Of a stretch of 64,000 nt of DNA, positions 22,654 through 32,618 are shown piece after piece. The stretch comes from an uncultured Bacteroidales bacterium (GTDB lineage Bacteria > Bacteroidota > Bacteroidia > Bacteroidales > UBA932): the NCBI GenBank assembly GCA_945874155.1, contig CAMCFO010000010.1:1-64000 (forward strand), in the 5' to 3' direction. The notes under the pieces are model-generated. The model was given only the letters and a program-made list of their open reading frames with translations, made no database searches and was not told where the DNA came from. Each line of letters begins with the position of its first letter. Position 1 is the stretch's first letter. The translations under genes and the position numbers were made by a program.

Positions 22654-24024
22654 ATGAGTGTTTCTGCTATAGTTCTGATTTGTTTGGCAGCTCTGCTTTG
22701 CGGAGCTGCACTTGCTGTTTTGGTGGCTTCACATTTGTCTTCCCGACAGAAGGCTTTGCTATATGAGGCTCAGGAACGTGTCGATGAATTGGAAAAGTTG
22801 CTTTCTGACAGCCAGTCGGCCTGTCAGGTGCTTCAAACCAAGAATGATATGCTGCTTTCCTCACGTGAGGATGACAGTAAGCGCTATGAGGCGGCTTTGA
22901 ATGCCCAGAAGAGCCAGTTCGATACAGTCCTTGCTGCCCAACAGGCGAAGTTTGACGAAACGGTGGGGAAGATGACTGCGCAGTTGAAGGCGGCAACTGA
23001 GGATATGCTGAAGCAGCGTCAGAAGGAGTTTTCGGATTCAAGCAAAGAAAACATAGGTCAGGTCGTAACTCCACTGAAGGAAACCATTGAGAAAATGAAG
23101 CAGGCTCTCAATGATACGGCGTTGAAGCAGAGCCAGATAAACGGGGAGATGAAGGCCGGAATCGAAAATATGATGCGTCAGTCCGAGGCTGCCCGCAAGA
23201 GTGCTGATGAGCTTGCCAATGCCCTTCGTCACGGAAACAAGATGCAGGGTGACTGGGGTGAGGCGGTTTTGGACGAATTGCTCCGGTCTCAGGGCCTGAC
23301 ACCGGGAGTGCATTATGATGTGCAGTCTGTACTGAAGGATGCTTCCGGACGGACCGTTTATAATGAACAGGGGAGTATGCTCCGTCCCGATGTGATACTG
23401 CACCTTGATGAAAGCCGGGATGTGATTATAGACTCCAAGGTATCTCTAAGCGCATTTGTGGACTATGTGAATGCGGAAACTGAGGAAGACAGGCAGCGCT
23501 ATCTCAAAGAGCATATCGCCAGCTTGAACCAGCACGTGAAAGAACTTTCGCAGAAAGATTATTCTTCTTACGTCCAGCCACCCAAAATCCGTATGGACTA
23601 TGTGATTATGTTCGTCCCGCATACCGGTGCCCTGTGGACAGCCTTGAATATTCAGCCGGACTTGTGGCGCAAGGCAATGGAGAAAAATGTGTTCATTGCC
23701 GATGAACAGACTCTTTTTGCCGCTTTGAGGATTATCAATATGACCTGGACCCAGATAGCCCAGGTGCGCAACCACGAGAAAGTTTTCGAACTGGCCAACG
23801 AAATGATTGACAGGGTGGGCCAGTTTATGAAAAAATACGAAGACATAGGTTCTGCTCTGGAAAAGGCTCAGAAAGCTTATGAGGAAGGGGGCCGCAAACT
23901 TCAGCCCGGAGGTCAGAGCATCATCACAACCTGTGGCAAACTTCAGAAGTTGGGTGCACGCAACAGCCTCCGGAATCCGGTCCCTATGATTGCAGATTCC
24001 GAAGACAGTCTTTTGTCAGAATGA
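22654..24024 (+). CDS. rmuC: DNA recombination protein RmuC
   Basis: N-terminal TM + coiled coil; GDWGEAVLDELLRSQGLTPGVHYDVQ, RPDVILHLDESRDVIIDSKVSLSAFVDYVNAE. Confidence 0.92.
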   Translation: MSVSAIVLICLAALLCGAALAVLVASHLSSRQKALLYEAQERVDELEKLLSDSQSACQVLQTKNDMLLSSREDDSKRYEAALNAQKSQFDTVLAAQQAKFDETVGKMTAQLKAATEDMLKQRQKEFSDSSKENIGQVVTPLKETIEKMKQALNDTALKQSQINGEMKAGIENMMRQSEAARKSADELANALRHGNKMQGDWGEAVLDELLRSQGLTPGVHYDVQSVLKDASGRTVYNEQGSMLRPDVILHLDESRDVIIDSKVSLSAFVDYVNAETEEDRQRYLKEHIASLNQHVKELSQKDYSSYVQPPKIRMDYVIMFVPHTGALWTALNIQPDLWRKAMEKNVFIADEQTLFAALRIINMTWTQIAQVRNHEKVFELANEMIDRVGQFMKKYEDIGSALEKAQKAYEEGGRKLQPGGQSIITTCGKLQKLGARNSLRNPVPMIADSEDSLLSE

Positions 24025-26367
24025 CAGGCACAGTCCGAAACTGAAGTTGCGCCCGAAACCCCAATAACCTCGGAAAGTCTCCAAATTATGGGAGGCTCCG
24101 TCTTTGCCCCTTTCTATATAGACGCTGTCCAGAAGGTTATTTCCGCCAAGGAAGATTCTGCAGCCCACATCTTCAGGATGGCTCTTGCGACGGGTCCAGC
24201 TCAGTTGAGCTCCAAGCAGATGGTAGGAAGGGAAGCGGTAGGACGGAGTCCTGTCGTCTGGATTTGTCCTTGTAACAGGGTCGAAATCAGCGTACATCCT
24301 GTCATTGAATCTCCAATTCAGATTTAACCCGAATCCCGCCGGAATATCTATGTCCAAATCAGCTCCAATCTGGGTCTGGGGTGCATCTCCAACAGGAAGG
24401 CCGGCGCAATAGACATTGATTTCGCCGATAGCATTTCCGGAATAGTGGTCGTAGATGGTGGCACTCACATCGTTCATCCACTTCCAGTTCCCCACAGAGG
24501 CGAAGGCACTGAGTCTTATCCAGTCGGTTATACGTTGTCGGATTTCAAACTCAACGCCACAGTGAAATGCATCAAGTCCCGTAACCATATATTTTACATC
24601 CAGTGAATTTTCCACTTTGTAGGCATTTGACATCAGACTTTTGTCTTTCCACAGGGATGCATAGCCGGTCAATTCCAAAGCACCGGAATTCCAGACCCAT
24701 CTCCAACCGGCCTCGCCCATCGCGTTCATTTCATTCTTGACATCCCGGCTGATTTCGTTGTTGCCAGATGCAAACCACACATTGGAATAGGGGAGACGGC
24801 TGTACCAGCCTCCATTGACATACAGGCTGTGACCAAGTCCTATCTTGTATAGTGCTCCTGCCTTGATGCTGCCACCCACTCCGCCTGCAAGCGGACTCCA
24901 AACATCCCCGCCATAGTAATTGTATTTGTCCCAGCGGCGTGTTGAAGCTCCGAAAACGGATGCTCCGAAGTTGACAGTCACTTTCTCTGACCTCCATCCG
25001 GCTGACAGGTATGCTGTTCCGTGATTGGTTACTTTTCCGTTGTCGGTTCTGATATAGTCCCCGACAGTCTTTACGGGATTTCTGCCTGCAAGCCCTGCGA
25101 GGGAGGTGTGCTCATAGTCCTCGAACCACCATTCCCCTCCCAGGAGGTCGCTGATTTTCTCATTCTCCCAGGTTGAATAATACTGATAGTGGATACCTGC
25201 GCCTATGGTCCATCCTCCATCCAGCCTGTATTCCATCGATGAAATGGCTCCGAAGTGGGTGTGTCCGGCCATATAGTCACTGAGTATGCTCAATGCCTGT
25301 CCGTCTTCCGTTTCCCGGTTTGATGCAATCACGCCGTCCCAGTCTATCAGGCCGTCCCTGCTGCGGTAGAGTATTGGAGTACTCTTGTTTTCGCTCCACC
25401 TTCCTCCTCCCTTGCCCACAGTGAAATAGACTGAGTTTTTCATGGAAATGCTTTCTCCCCTCCAGATATGCTGCAGGGTGAAATATGGCTTGAAATAATT
25501 GTTCAGGTTGAGATTGAAGGCCTGACCGTCCCGCAATCCCCAGTTCCTGTTGTATCTGAGTCCATATTTCTGCACCTCTTCCCAACTCAATCTCGTGCCT
25601 CTCTGTTCGTGTTGTTCGGGTGAGCCGAGGGCGGTGAGGATGAGTTTGTGGTCATTGCCTATGGTTTTGCAGACATTCAGCATATAGGCGAAGGAATTGA
25701 CCTTTGTGGCATCCACATAGCCGTCCCCACCTACATAAGAGGCCATCAGGTTGACCGACCAGCCTTTGGGAAGATTTCCGCTGCCAATCTTGAGAAAGGC
25801 TTTGACTGTGCCGTAGAAACTGCCGTAAATCCCCGCTTCGGCTTCAAACTTTTCATCCGGGACTTCAGTAACTATGTTGATGGTTCCTCCCACCGACCCG
25901 TCCGTAAGAAAAGACGACCCCACACCTTTCTGGACCTGTATGGCGTAGGTGGCATCTGCAAGTCCCATCCAGTTGTTCCAATACATATTTCCGCTGACAA
26001 GTCCGCTGATAGGTATCCCGTTCAGAGTGACTGCAATATTGGATTGTCCGAATCCCCGGATATTAAGTTTCGCATCTCCGTAACTACCTGATTCTGAGGT
26101 CGCATATAGGCTTGGGATGCCGTTCAGAAGTTCAGGATAGGTGCGGGATGCCCCGCGGGAGGAGAGAGTTGCCTTGTCCACGGTCTTGAGTCTGAGGGGA
26201 GAACCGGCATCCGAACTGAAATTGCTCCGGACTATTGATTCCTGGATGCTGAGAGTGTCGATGTAGCCGAGAGGCTCTGTGGAAGAATTTTTTAAGGGCA
26301 TATCGCTGTCCGGCACGACCGATGCCGAACAAAGAATTGCGATGCCCAAAAGCAAAGTAGTTGTCAT
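24016..26367 (-). CDS. TonB-dependent receptor, candidate flavin transporter (under FMN riboswitch)
   Basis: Plug-domain motifs (NGIPSLYATSESGSYGDAKLNIRGFGQSNIAVTLNGIPISG; VQKGVGSSFLTDGSVGGTINIVTE), barrel and C-terminal LCLSF; RFN element in its 5' leader. Confidence 0.88.
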   Translation of the reverse strand: MTTTLLLGIAILCSASVVPDSDMPLKNSSTEPLGYIDTLSIQESIVRSNFSSDAGSPLRLKTVDKATLSSRGASRTYPELLNGIPSLYATSESGSYGDAKLNIRGFGQSNIAVTLNGIPISGLVSGNMYWNNWMGLADATYAIQVQKGVGSSFLTDGSVGGTINIVTEVPDEKFEAEAGIYGSFYGTVKAFLKIGSGNLPKGWSVNLMASYVGGDGYVDATKVNSFAYMLNVCKTIGNDHKLILTALGSPEQHEQRGTRLSWEEVQKYGLRYNRNWGLRDGQAFNLNLNNYFKPYFTLQHIWRGESISMKNSVYFTVGKGGGRWSENKSTPILYRSRDGLIDWDGVIASNRETEDGQALSILSDYMAGHTHFGAISSMEYRLDGGWTIGAGIHYQYYSTWENEKISDLLGGEWWFEDYEHTSLAGLAGRNPVKTVGDYIRTDNGKVTNHGTAYLSAGWRSEKVTVNFGASVFGASTRRWDKYNYYGGDVWSPLAGGVGGSIKAGALYKIGLGHSLYVNGGWYSRLPYSNVWFASGNNEISRDVKNEMNAMGEAGWRWVWNSGALELTGYASLWKDKSLMSNAYKVENSLDVKYMVTGLDAFHCGVEFEIRQRITDWIRLSAFASVGNWKWMNDVSATIYDHYSGNAIGEINVYCAGLPVGDAPQTQIGADLDIDIPAGFGLNLNWRFNDRMYADFDPVTRTNPDDRTPSYRFPSYHLLGAQLSWTRRKSHPEDVGCRIFLGGNNLLDSVYIERGKDGASHNLETFRGYWGFGRNFSFGLCLSF

Positions 26368-26423
26368 AGCATTTTGCCTTAAACTGTTAAACTTTCGGTA
26401 CACACAATTCAAGGCTTTCTTCT

Positions 26424-26576
26424 TTCATCCAGACTGAGAAGCCGATCTCGGTTGCCTCTGGGGCCGTTTCCGAGGAGTTTCAGCTTCAATACTGTCGGTG
26501 CCGTAGTTTCAACGGCTCGTGCCTTTCGGCTCGCGGACTATACCGCCGATCGGGATTTTCACCCTGCCCTGAAGTA
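26424..26576 (-). promoter_or_regulatory. FMN riboswitch (RFN element)
   Basis: Minus strand reads CTTCAGGGCAGGGTGAAAATCCCGATCGGCGGTATAGTCCGCGAGC...ACCGACAGTATTGAAGCTGAAAC...AGTCTGGATGAAAG; conserved RFN boxes in order (GGGCAGGGTGAAAWTCCCGAYCGGCGGTA, CCGCGAGC, CCGACAGT, AGTCTGGATG). Confidence 0.94.
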
Positions 26577-26585
26577 ATGCGGGCG

Positions 26586-26593
26586 CAAAGATA
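26586..26593 (-). promoter_or_regulatory. -7 promoter element (TATCTTTG) upstream of the FMN riboswitch
   Basis: TATCTTTG on minus strand about 10 nt 5' of the aptamer. Confidence 0.45.
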
Positions 26594-26710
26594 ATTATTT
26601 TTTTTGTAATTGAGTCTTGTCATTTTGTCGTACAATATATGGGACTGAAAAATTTTTCCATATATTTGTCTAATCCACTTATGTCTGCAAAGACACCAAA
26701 CTAACAGTTT

Positions 26711-27985
26711 ATGGCAAACTCAATTTTTTCATCATCAGAAGTTATAAATCTGATGAAGGCTTGCAAAACAGAAGATGCATTCCGCCTGATTGTACCCCAC
26801 GTACACAATGATGTCCACGCCCAAGCCTTGTTCTGCCAGTTGCTCCGTTCCAGTCAGAACATTTTCCTGATTATGGAGTCCTTCAAGGATTTTGTGGAAA
26901 AATATGCCCTTGAGGGCAATCCGTGGATGCAATATGCCTGGGCCCGTTACCACGATTGTATCAACCCGGAGCCAGATTCAATTCAAATAGCCGAGGAATA
27001 TTACAACAAGGCCATCGGTGCAGGCATTGCGGACGCAAGAATGTTCCTTGCATATTTCTGGAGGGACGGAGATTTTGGGATGGTGGACCGTTCACGCTAC
27101 ATCAGAGAGAGGGAACGCGCTGTCAGAGAAGACAGTCACGCAGCCGTCCAGCAGCAACTGCGTGACATCTGTTATGGAAATGGAGGCTATGAGGCAGACC
27201 CGGACAAGGCTTTCAGGATGTTGTCGAAGTTCATTCAGGAGTCCAATGATCAGAATTACTATATCGATCCCCGATATTATACCCTCTACGGAGATATTCT
27301 GGAGGCTCTCGGAGAAAAGGAAAAATCTGTGGTGTTCTACAATCACGCTCTGAATCAGGGAGATAAGGGGGCGTTCTTCAACCTTATGGTTTCATCCTAT
27401 ATGGATGAGAATTACAAACTCAAGAATTCAGATGAGTCACAAGAGTTTATGCAACGCGGACAGAATCTGCTTTGCGGGGATGCATTTATGTCTATTCAAT
27501 GGGCTGTGGATCCGGAATATTGGGACGATTATGGTGAGGAATTGCAGGCGACAATTACGGATAGCCTGAAGAATGATTTGGAGATTGCTCACAGGCTCGG
27601 GGCCAAATTGGCAGAATACTCAATGGGCTGCCATTACTATTATGGCGACTGCGGCTTTGAGCAGGATAATGAGCAGGCTTTCTCCTGGTTTGCCAAGGGT
27701 GCCCTTCGCAGATGTGCGTCCTGTTACGCTATGATAGTCACTATGTTTGACGAGGGCACAAATCCAGACCGCTATGGTGAGGATTTCAAGTATGAAGCAA
27801 TGATTCGTTCTTTGCGCTTAGGCAATGAGGATATGCTCCCGCGTGTGGTGGAAGCATATCAGAACGATCATTTCACTGAATATGCCGCTGAAATTGAGCA
27901 GTATTACCTCCCGAAATATCAAGACTCCGACATCACCGACGACGAACTTCCGGACGACGATGGCCGTTTTGACGCTTGGGCCTGA
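26711..27985 (+). CDS. SEL1-like/TPR repeat protein
   Basis: 424 aa; repeats such as AEEYYNKAIGAGIADARMFLAYFWRDG and LAEYSMGCHYYYGDCGFEQDNEQAFSWFAKGALR. Confidence 0.75.
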   Translation: MANSIFSSSEVINLMKACKTEDAFRLIVPHVHNDVHAQALFCQLLRSSQNIFLIMESFKDFVEKYALEGNPWMQYAWARYHDCINPEPDSIQIAEEYYNKAIGAGIADARMFLAYFWRDGDFGMVDRSRYIRERERAVREDSHAAVQQQLRDICYGNGGYEADPDKAFRMLSKFIQESNDQNYYIDPRYYTLYGDILEALGEKEKSVVFYNHALNQGDKGAFFNLMVSSYMDENYKLKNSDESQEFMQRGQNLLCGDAFMSIQWAVDPEYWDDYGEELQATITDSLKNDLEIAHRLGAKLAEYSMGCHYYYGDCGFEQDNEQAFSWFAKGALRRCASCYAMIVTMFDEGTNPDRYGEDFKYEAMIRSLRLGNEDMLPRVVEAYQNDHFTEYAAEIEQYYLPKYQDSDITDDELPDDDGRFDAWA

Positions 27986-28062
27986 CAGTTTTATGGAAAA
28001 ATAAAGCTCGATTCGTGGCGGCAGTCAGGATGCTATAAGCGGGTCGAACAACAGATGAAAAG

Positions 28063-28094
28063 AAACCCCTCTCAGAATGTACTGAGAGGGGTTT
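28063..28094 (-). terminator. Terminator downstream of tRNA-Phe
   Basis: Perfect stem AAACCCCTCTCAG/CTGAGAGGGGTTT with 6-nt loop, then TTTCTTTT on minus strand. Confidence 0.7.
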
Positions 28095-28097
28095 GGG

Positions 28098-28170
28098 TGG
28101 TGTCACCGGGAATCGAACCAGGGACACAAGGATTTTCAGTCCTTTGCTCTACCAACTGAGCTATGACACC
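28098..28170 (-). tRNA. tRNA-Phe (GAA)
   Basis: Minus strand GGTGTCATAGCTCAGTTGGTAGAGCAAAGGACTGAAAATCCTTGTGTCCCTGGTTCGATTCCCGGTGACACCA; cloverleaf with anticodon GAA. Confidence 0.96.
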
Positions 28171-28257
28171 GTTTTGTTGTGCCGTTGTTCAAACGGGATT
28201 GCAAAGGTAGACATTTTTTCTGACTTTGCAAATTTTCACAACGTTTTTTTTGAAATT

Positions 28258-28278
28258 AGTAATTTTTTGAGGATTACT
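28258..28278. repeat. 21-bp minimal form of the 165-bp repeat termini
   Basis: AGTAATTTTTTGAGGATTACT: left-end hexamer AGTAAT joined to the right-end TTTTTTGAGGATTACT of the repeats at 36530 and 52472; overlaps first base of dnaJ stop triplet. Confidence 0.45.
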
Positions 28279-29429
28279 TAGTCGAACAAATTCTTCAGTC
28301 TGTCGAAGAAGGACTTGTCTTCTTTGTTCGGTGATGGGTTGAAATCAGGATTGTTGCGGAGAGATTCTGCAAGTTTCTTGCTTTCGTGGCTCAGATGCTT
28401 TGGAACCCAGACTGCGATTTTCACATAGAGGTTACCGCAGCCGTAGCTGTTCAGACTTGGCAGACCTTTGCCCCTGAGGGTGATTACTGTGCCTGATTGT
28501 GTGCCTGGTTCCACCTTCACTGTCTGGGTGTTGCCGTTGAGCAGTTTAACCTCAAGTTCGCAGCCAAGCATTGCATCCGGAACGGATATTATTTTAGTAC
28601 TATAGAGGTCATTGCCCTTGCGGATGAACTCTTCGCTGTTCTCCACATCGATTACCACCAGTAGGTCTCCGTTGACCCCGTTGTTCCGTCCGGCATTTCC
28701 GCCTCCGCTCACCCTCAGCTGCATTCCGTCTTCAACACCGGCAGGAATGTTTACTTTCACAGTCTCACGCTTGCGCACCAAACCGGAGCCACCGCAATCC
28801 GGACAAGGTTTGGATACAACTTTGCCTATTCCATTGCACTGCTGGCAGGTTGAGTACTCCACACTCTGACCTAAGAAGGAAGGAACCACCCTCTTGTAAC
28901 TTCCCGTGCCTTTGCAGGCTGGACAGATCTTGATGTCAGAGGATGATTTTGCACCTTTTCCGCCGCAACTTCCGCAAGGAGAGTACCTTTCAATGCTGAT
29001 ATCTTTTGTGGCACCTGTGGCAACCTCAGCAAGGGTAAGTTTGGTGTGCACCCTTATGTCCTTGCCTCTGAATACTCTTTCCTGAGGACCGTTGTCGAAA
29101 CCGAATCCGCTGAATCCTCCGCCGAATGCACTTCCAAAGATGTCCCTCAAGAAGTCATTTATGTCTCCAAAACCTCGGCTGAAATCCGGTCCAGGATTGT
29201 CCCCCAGACCTGCTGCACCGAATCTGTCGTATTTTGCTCTCTTGTCCGGGTCGCTCAGGACAGAATATGCCTCAGTCGCCTCTTTGAATTTCTCTTCGGC
29301 TTCTTTGTCACCCGGATTCTTGTCCGGATGGTATTTTATGGCCAATGCTCTATAGGCCTTCTTTATCTGATCAGCGCTCGCATTCTTTTCAACTCCGAGC
29401 ACTTCGTAATAATCTCTTTTTGCTGCCAT
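28278..29429 (-). CDS. dnaJ: Molecular chaperone DnaJ
   Basis: J domain [41 protein letters not shown]; four CxxCxGxG zinc motifs. Confidence 0.97.
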   Translation of the reverse strand: MAAKRDYYEVLGVEKNASADQIKKAYRALAIKYHPDKNPGDKEAEEKFKEATEAYSVLSDPDKRAKYDRFGAAGLGDNPGPDFSRGFGDINDFLRDIFGSAFGGGFSGFGFDNGPQERVFRGKDIRVHTKLTLAEVATGATKDISIERYSPCGSCGGKGAKSSSDIKICPACKGTGSYKRVVPSFLGQSVEYSTCQQCNGIGKVVSKPCPDCGGSGLVRKRETVKVNIPAGVEDGMQLRVSGGGNAGRNNGVNGDLLVVIDVENSEEFIRKGNDLYSTKIISVPDAMLGCELEVKLLNGNTQTVKVEPGTQSGTVITLRGKGLPSLNSYGCGNLYVKIAVWVPKHLSHESKKLAESLRNNPDFNPSPNKEDKSFFDRLKNLFD

Positions 29430-29431
29430 AA

Positions 29432-30064
29432 TTAAATTCCTACAACAACTTTTGCAAATCGTATAACCTTACCGTTGAGTTTGTAACCAGTCTGAACGAC
29501 ATCGAAAACTTTGCCCTTCTTGTCCTCTTCAGTGACCGGCAACTGTGCCACAGCTTCGTGGACATCAGTATCGAAAACGCATCCCTGAGCTTCAATCGGA
29601 GACAAGCCCTTGCTCTTGAGATATCCTATCAATTTATTGTAAATCAACTCTGTGCCTTCTTTGGCTGCAGGGGAGTCGTTGGAATCAGTCAAGACTTTAA
29701 TAGCTCGTTCACAGTCGTCCAAGACAACCAGGAGACCTTTGATTGTGTCCTCTGCCGCTGTGGTCACCAAGTCCAATTTCTCCTGTGCGGTGCGACGTCT
29801 GTAATTGTCGAATTCAGCCATCAGCCTTACATAGGAGTCCTGAGTCTTTGAAAGTGTGTCAGTTGCTTCTGTCAGTTTGGCCTCCATATCCTTCAGGTTC
29901 TGGCGTGTATCAGCCAGTTCCTTCTCCAACTTGTCGCATTTTTTGCGCTCCTTCCTGCTCATTTCTGGGCACTCGGCTTTCTCTTTATCCAATTCTTCAA
30001 CTGCTTCGTTATCAGGTGTTTCCTTAATTGGTTGCTCTGTATTTTCCATATTTTGCATCGTCAT
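29432..30064 (-). CDS. grpE: Nucleotide exchange factor GrpE
   Basis: [19 protein letters not shown]-terminal [22 protein letters not shown]; upstream of dnaJ; start uncertain (30064/30058/30049). Confidence 0.93.
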   Translation of the reverse strand: MTMQNMENTEQPIKETPDNEAVEELDKEKAECPEMSRKERKKCDKLEKELADTRQNLKDMEAKLTEATDTLSKTQDSYVRLMAEFDNYRRRTAQEKLDLVTTAAEDTIKGLLVVLDDCERAIKVLTDSNDSPAAKEGTELIYNKLIGYLKSKGLSPIEAQGCVFDTDVHEAVAQLPVTEEDKKGKVFDVVQTGYKLNGKVIRFAKVVVGI

Positions 30065-30176
30065 TAAAATTCCACTTTGTCCAATCGGACCAAAGCTTAA
30101 ACTCAAAGAGTGAGCCAGCCCTAAAATGTGACAAAATGTCATATCTCAAACTGGCTCCCTATCTTGGCATCAAGCC

Positions 30177-31535
30177 CTATCTGAAGAACTTGTCAACCTC
30201 CCGGACTGCTTCTGGCAGAGCAAATACGACCACCCTGTCATATTCTTGGATATGGGTGCTTCCCACCGCAATGTAGCTGTTGTTGCCCCGGATGATGCCA
30301 CCGATAATCGCATCCTTCGGAAAATCGAGATTCATAAGCGGTGCCTCAGTGATTCGGGCGTCTTTAGTGACTATGTATTCCAGCACTTCCGCATTTGTGC
30401 CGTTCATATATTTGATGAACCGGACTTTGTCACTGAGGGTAAATTTGAAAATGCGGCCTGCCGTAATCAGTTTCTTGTTGATTACCGCATCCACACCCAT
30501 CCCCTCTGCAAGACGGATATACTCTATGTTTTCCACCTCGGCTATGGTTCTCGGGATGCCAAGTTTCTTTGCAGCAACGCAGGCCAGAATATTTGCTTCG
30601 GATGAGCCGGTAAGGGCCACGAAAGCGTCAAAACTGCGTATATCTTCCTCAATCAGCATATCTGAATTGCGTCCGTCTGCGTTGACAATGCTAACTTCGC
30701 TGCCGAAGGTCTCCGTAAGCTCCAGGCACCTTTCCTTGTCCTGGTCTATAATCTTGATTTCTGAAACCTTGCCTATAAGTTGCTGAGCCACCATTTCAGC
30801 CGTATGGCTTCCACCCAGAATCATCACCTTGTCCACTTCCAGATTTGCCGCCCCAATCAGTTTCATAAGCATTTTGATGCCCTCTCGTTTGGATATGATG
30901 TAGATGAGATCGTGGTATTTGAATTTCGTGTCCACCTTGGGAATAATAGTGGTGTTGTTGCGGGAAATGGCTATGACCCTGAATTGCAAATCTTCGGATG
31001 TAGCATAACGGCTGAGGTCGAAAACGTTCATATCCAGAAGAGGGGAGTCTTCCTCCACCTTGAACACCGACATTTGCACCCTTCCGCGGGCGAAATCCAT
31101 AGAATCCGTGGACGCATTGTGTTTCAGGAGGTCGATTATTTCACCGGCGGCGATTTTTTCCGGATAGAAAAGCAGGTCGATACCCATCTCCGTGAAGATG
31201 TTCTTATTCTCATAAGAGAGGTATTCCTCGGTGTTGATTCTGGCTGTAACTTTGTGGCTTCCAAGTTTCTTTGCAAGGATTGCGCTAATGATGTTGACAT
31301 CCTGCGACTCTGAAGGGTTCACTGCGATGAACAAATCCGAATCTGCTACTCCAGCCTCCTTGAGCACCTTGATTTCTGAAGAACTGCCCGTCACGGTGAC
31401 TATGTCCGTGTTTGAAGCAAGGGCATCGAGACGACTCTGGTCGCTGTCAATGACTGTGATGTCGTTGGACTCATTGCTGAGCATCTTTGCCAAATGTGAA
31501 CCGACTTCTCCGGCTCCTGCAATTATTATTCGCAT
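30177..31535 (-). CDS. trkA: Trk system potassium transporter subunit TrkA
   Basis: MRIIIAGAGEVGSHLAKMLSNESNDITVID; second Rossmann half VMILGGSHTAEMVAQQL; two TrkA_C-like segments. Confidence 0.92.
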   Translation of the reverse strand: MRIIIAGAGEVGSHLAKMLSNESNDITVIDSDQSRLDALASNTDIVTVTGSSSEIKVLKEAGVADSDLFIAVNPSESQDVNIISAILAKKLGSHKVTARINTEEYLSYENKNIFTEMGIDLLFYPEKIAAGEIIDLLKHNASTDSMDFARGRVQMSVFKVEEDSPLLDMNVFDLSRYATSEDLQFRVIAISRNNTTIIPKVDTKFKYHDLIYIISKREGIKMLMKLIGAANLEVDKVMILGGSHTAEMVAQQLIGKVSEIKIIDQDKERCLELTETFGSEVSIVNADGRNSDMLIEEDIRSFDAFVALTGSSEANILACVAAKKLGIPRTIAEVENIEYIRLAEGMGVDAVINKKLITAGRIFKFTLSDKVRFIKYMNGTNAEVLEYIVTKDARITEAPLMNLDFPKDAIIGGIIRGNNSYIAVGSTHIQEYDRVVVFALPEAVREVDKFFR

Positions 31536-31537
31536 AT

Positions 31538-32614
31538 TCAAATGTTTTCTGTGTCTATTTTGGAACCAATTAAAGCCCTGGGTATCATACATTTATTGTA
31601 AATGCCGCAGACTTTGTGCTGTCCTGGCCGGCTGCCGGTCAAGTTATTTTCCGGTCCATACGGACTGCTGGCTGCCACAAGTTCACGCGCATCCCTATGG
31701 GCCCGTAAGACAGCCTTGGAATACTCAATCTTGCCGCAAATCAGATAAACGAGCGCAGAGCATAGGTCCAGCCCTTTACGCAAGAGAATTCTCAGTGCAG
31801 CAGACCTGCGTCCTATGGTCCTGCCCAAATTGTTTTCCAGCAAAAGAATGTTGTTGCGGTAGTTGAGATAGAGTTTCCAGGGGGATTCAGCAGGCAGGGT
31901 TCCGCCCCCAAGATGCCACACAACTGATTGAGGCACAACGCAAACCCTCCATCCTGACAATTGCATTCTCCAACACAGATCAATCTCTTCCATATGGGCG
32001 AAAAAACGGTCGTCCAGACCGCCCAACTCCACCCATACTTCACTTCGCACAACCAGACAGGCCCCGGTAATCCAGAGCACATCCTTCGGGGTGTCATACT
32101 GCCCTCTGTCGGTTTCCAGCTTCTTCATTACCCTCCCGCGGCAGAATGGATAACCATAACGGTCTATCAGTCCTCCTGCAGCACCGGCATATTCAAACTT
32201 ATCCTTTTCATACCAGGAGTGCAGTTTCGGGCCGCAAGCCCCGCAGTCCGGATGAGCATCCATCCATTCTGCAAGTGGGGCAAGCCAGTTCCGGTCCACT
32301 TCAATGTCGGAATTGAGCAGGACAAAAAGGTCGTAGGTGGAGTCGGAAGGCCTGTCAATGAGTTCCCTTATGGCCCTGTTGTAGCCTCCTGTGAAACCGT
32401 AATTCTTATCCAGGGGGATGGTTCTTATGGAAGGGAAAACGCTTTCCAGCAAACTCAGGGAGCCGTCTGTGGAGGCACTGTCCGCAACAACTATTTCTGC
32501 TGAACAGGCAGTGGAAGAACTGTTGAACAATTCCACTGAATCAATCAGCGGAGGAAGGAACTTTTGAAGATAATCCTTTGTGTTCCAATTCAGTATGACG
32601 ATTCCTATACGCAC
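31538..32614 (-). CDS. Glycosyltransferase family 2
   Basis: RIGIVILNWNTKDYLQKFLPPLIDS...AEIVVADSASTDGS; start placed at a GTG just after slyD stop. Confidence 0.88.
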   Translation of the reverse strand: MRIGIVILNWNTKDYLQKFLPPLIDSVELFNSSSTACSAEIVVADSASTDGSLSLLESVFPSIRTIPLDKNYGFTGGYNRAIRELIDRPSDSTYDLFVLLNSDIEVDRNWLAPLAEWMDAHPDCGACGPKLHSWYEKDKFEYAGAAGGLIDRYGYPFCRGRVMKKLETDRGQYDTPKDVLWITGACLVVRSEVWVELGGLDDRFFAHMEEIDLCWRMQLSGWRVCVVPQSVVWHLGGGTLPAESPWKLYLNYRNNILLLENNLGRTIGRRSAALRILLRKGLDLCSALVYLICGKIEYSKAVLRAHRDARELVAASSPYGPENNLTGSRPGQHKVCGIYNKCMIPRALIGSKIDTENI

Positions 32615-32618
32615 GCAT

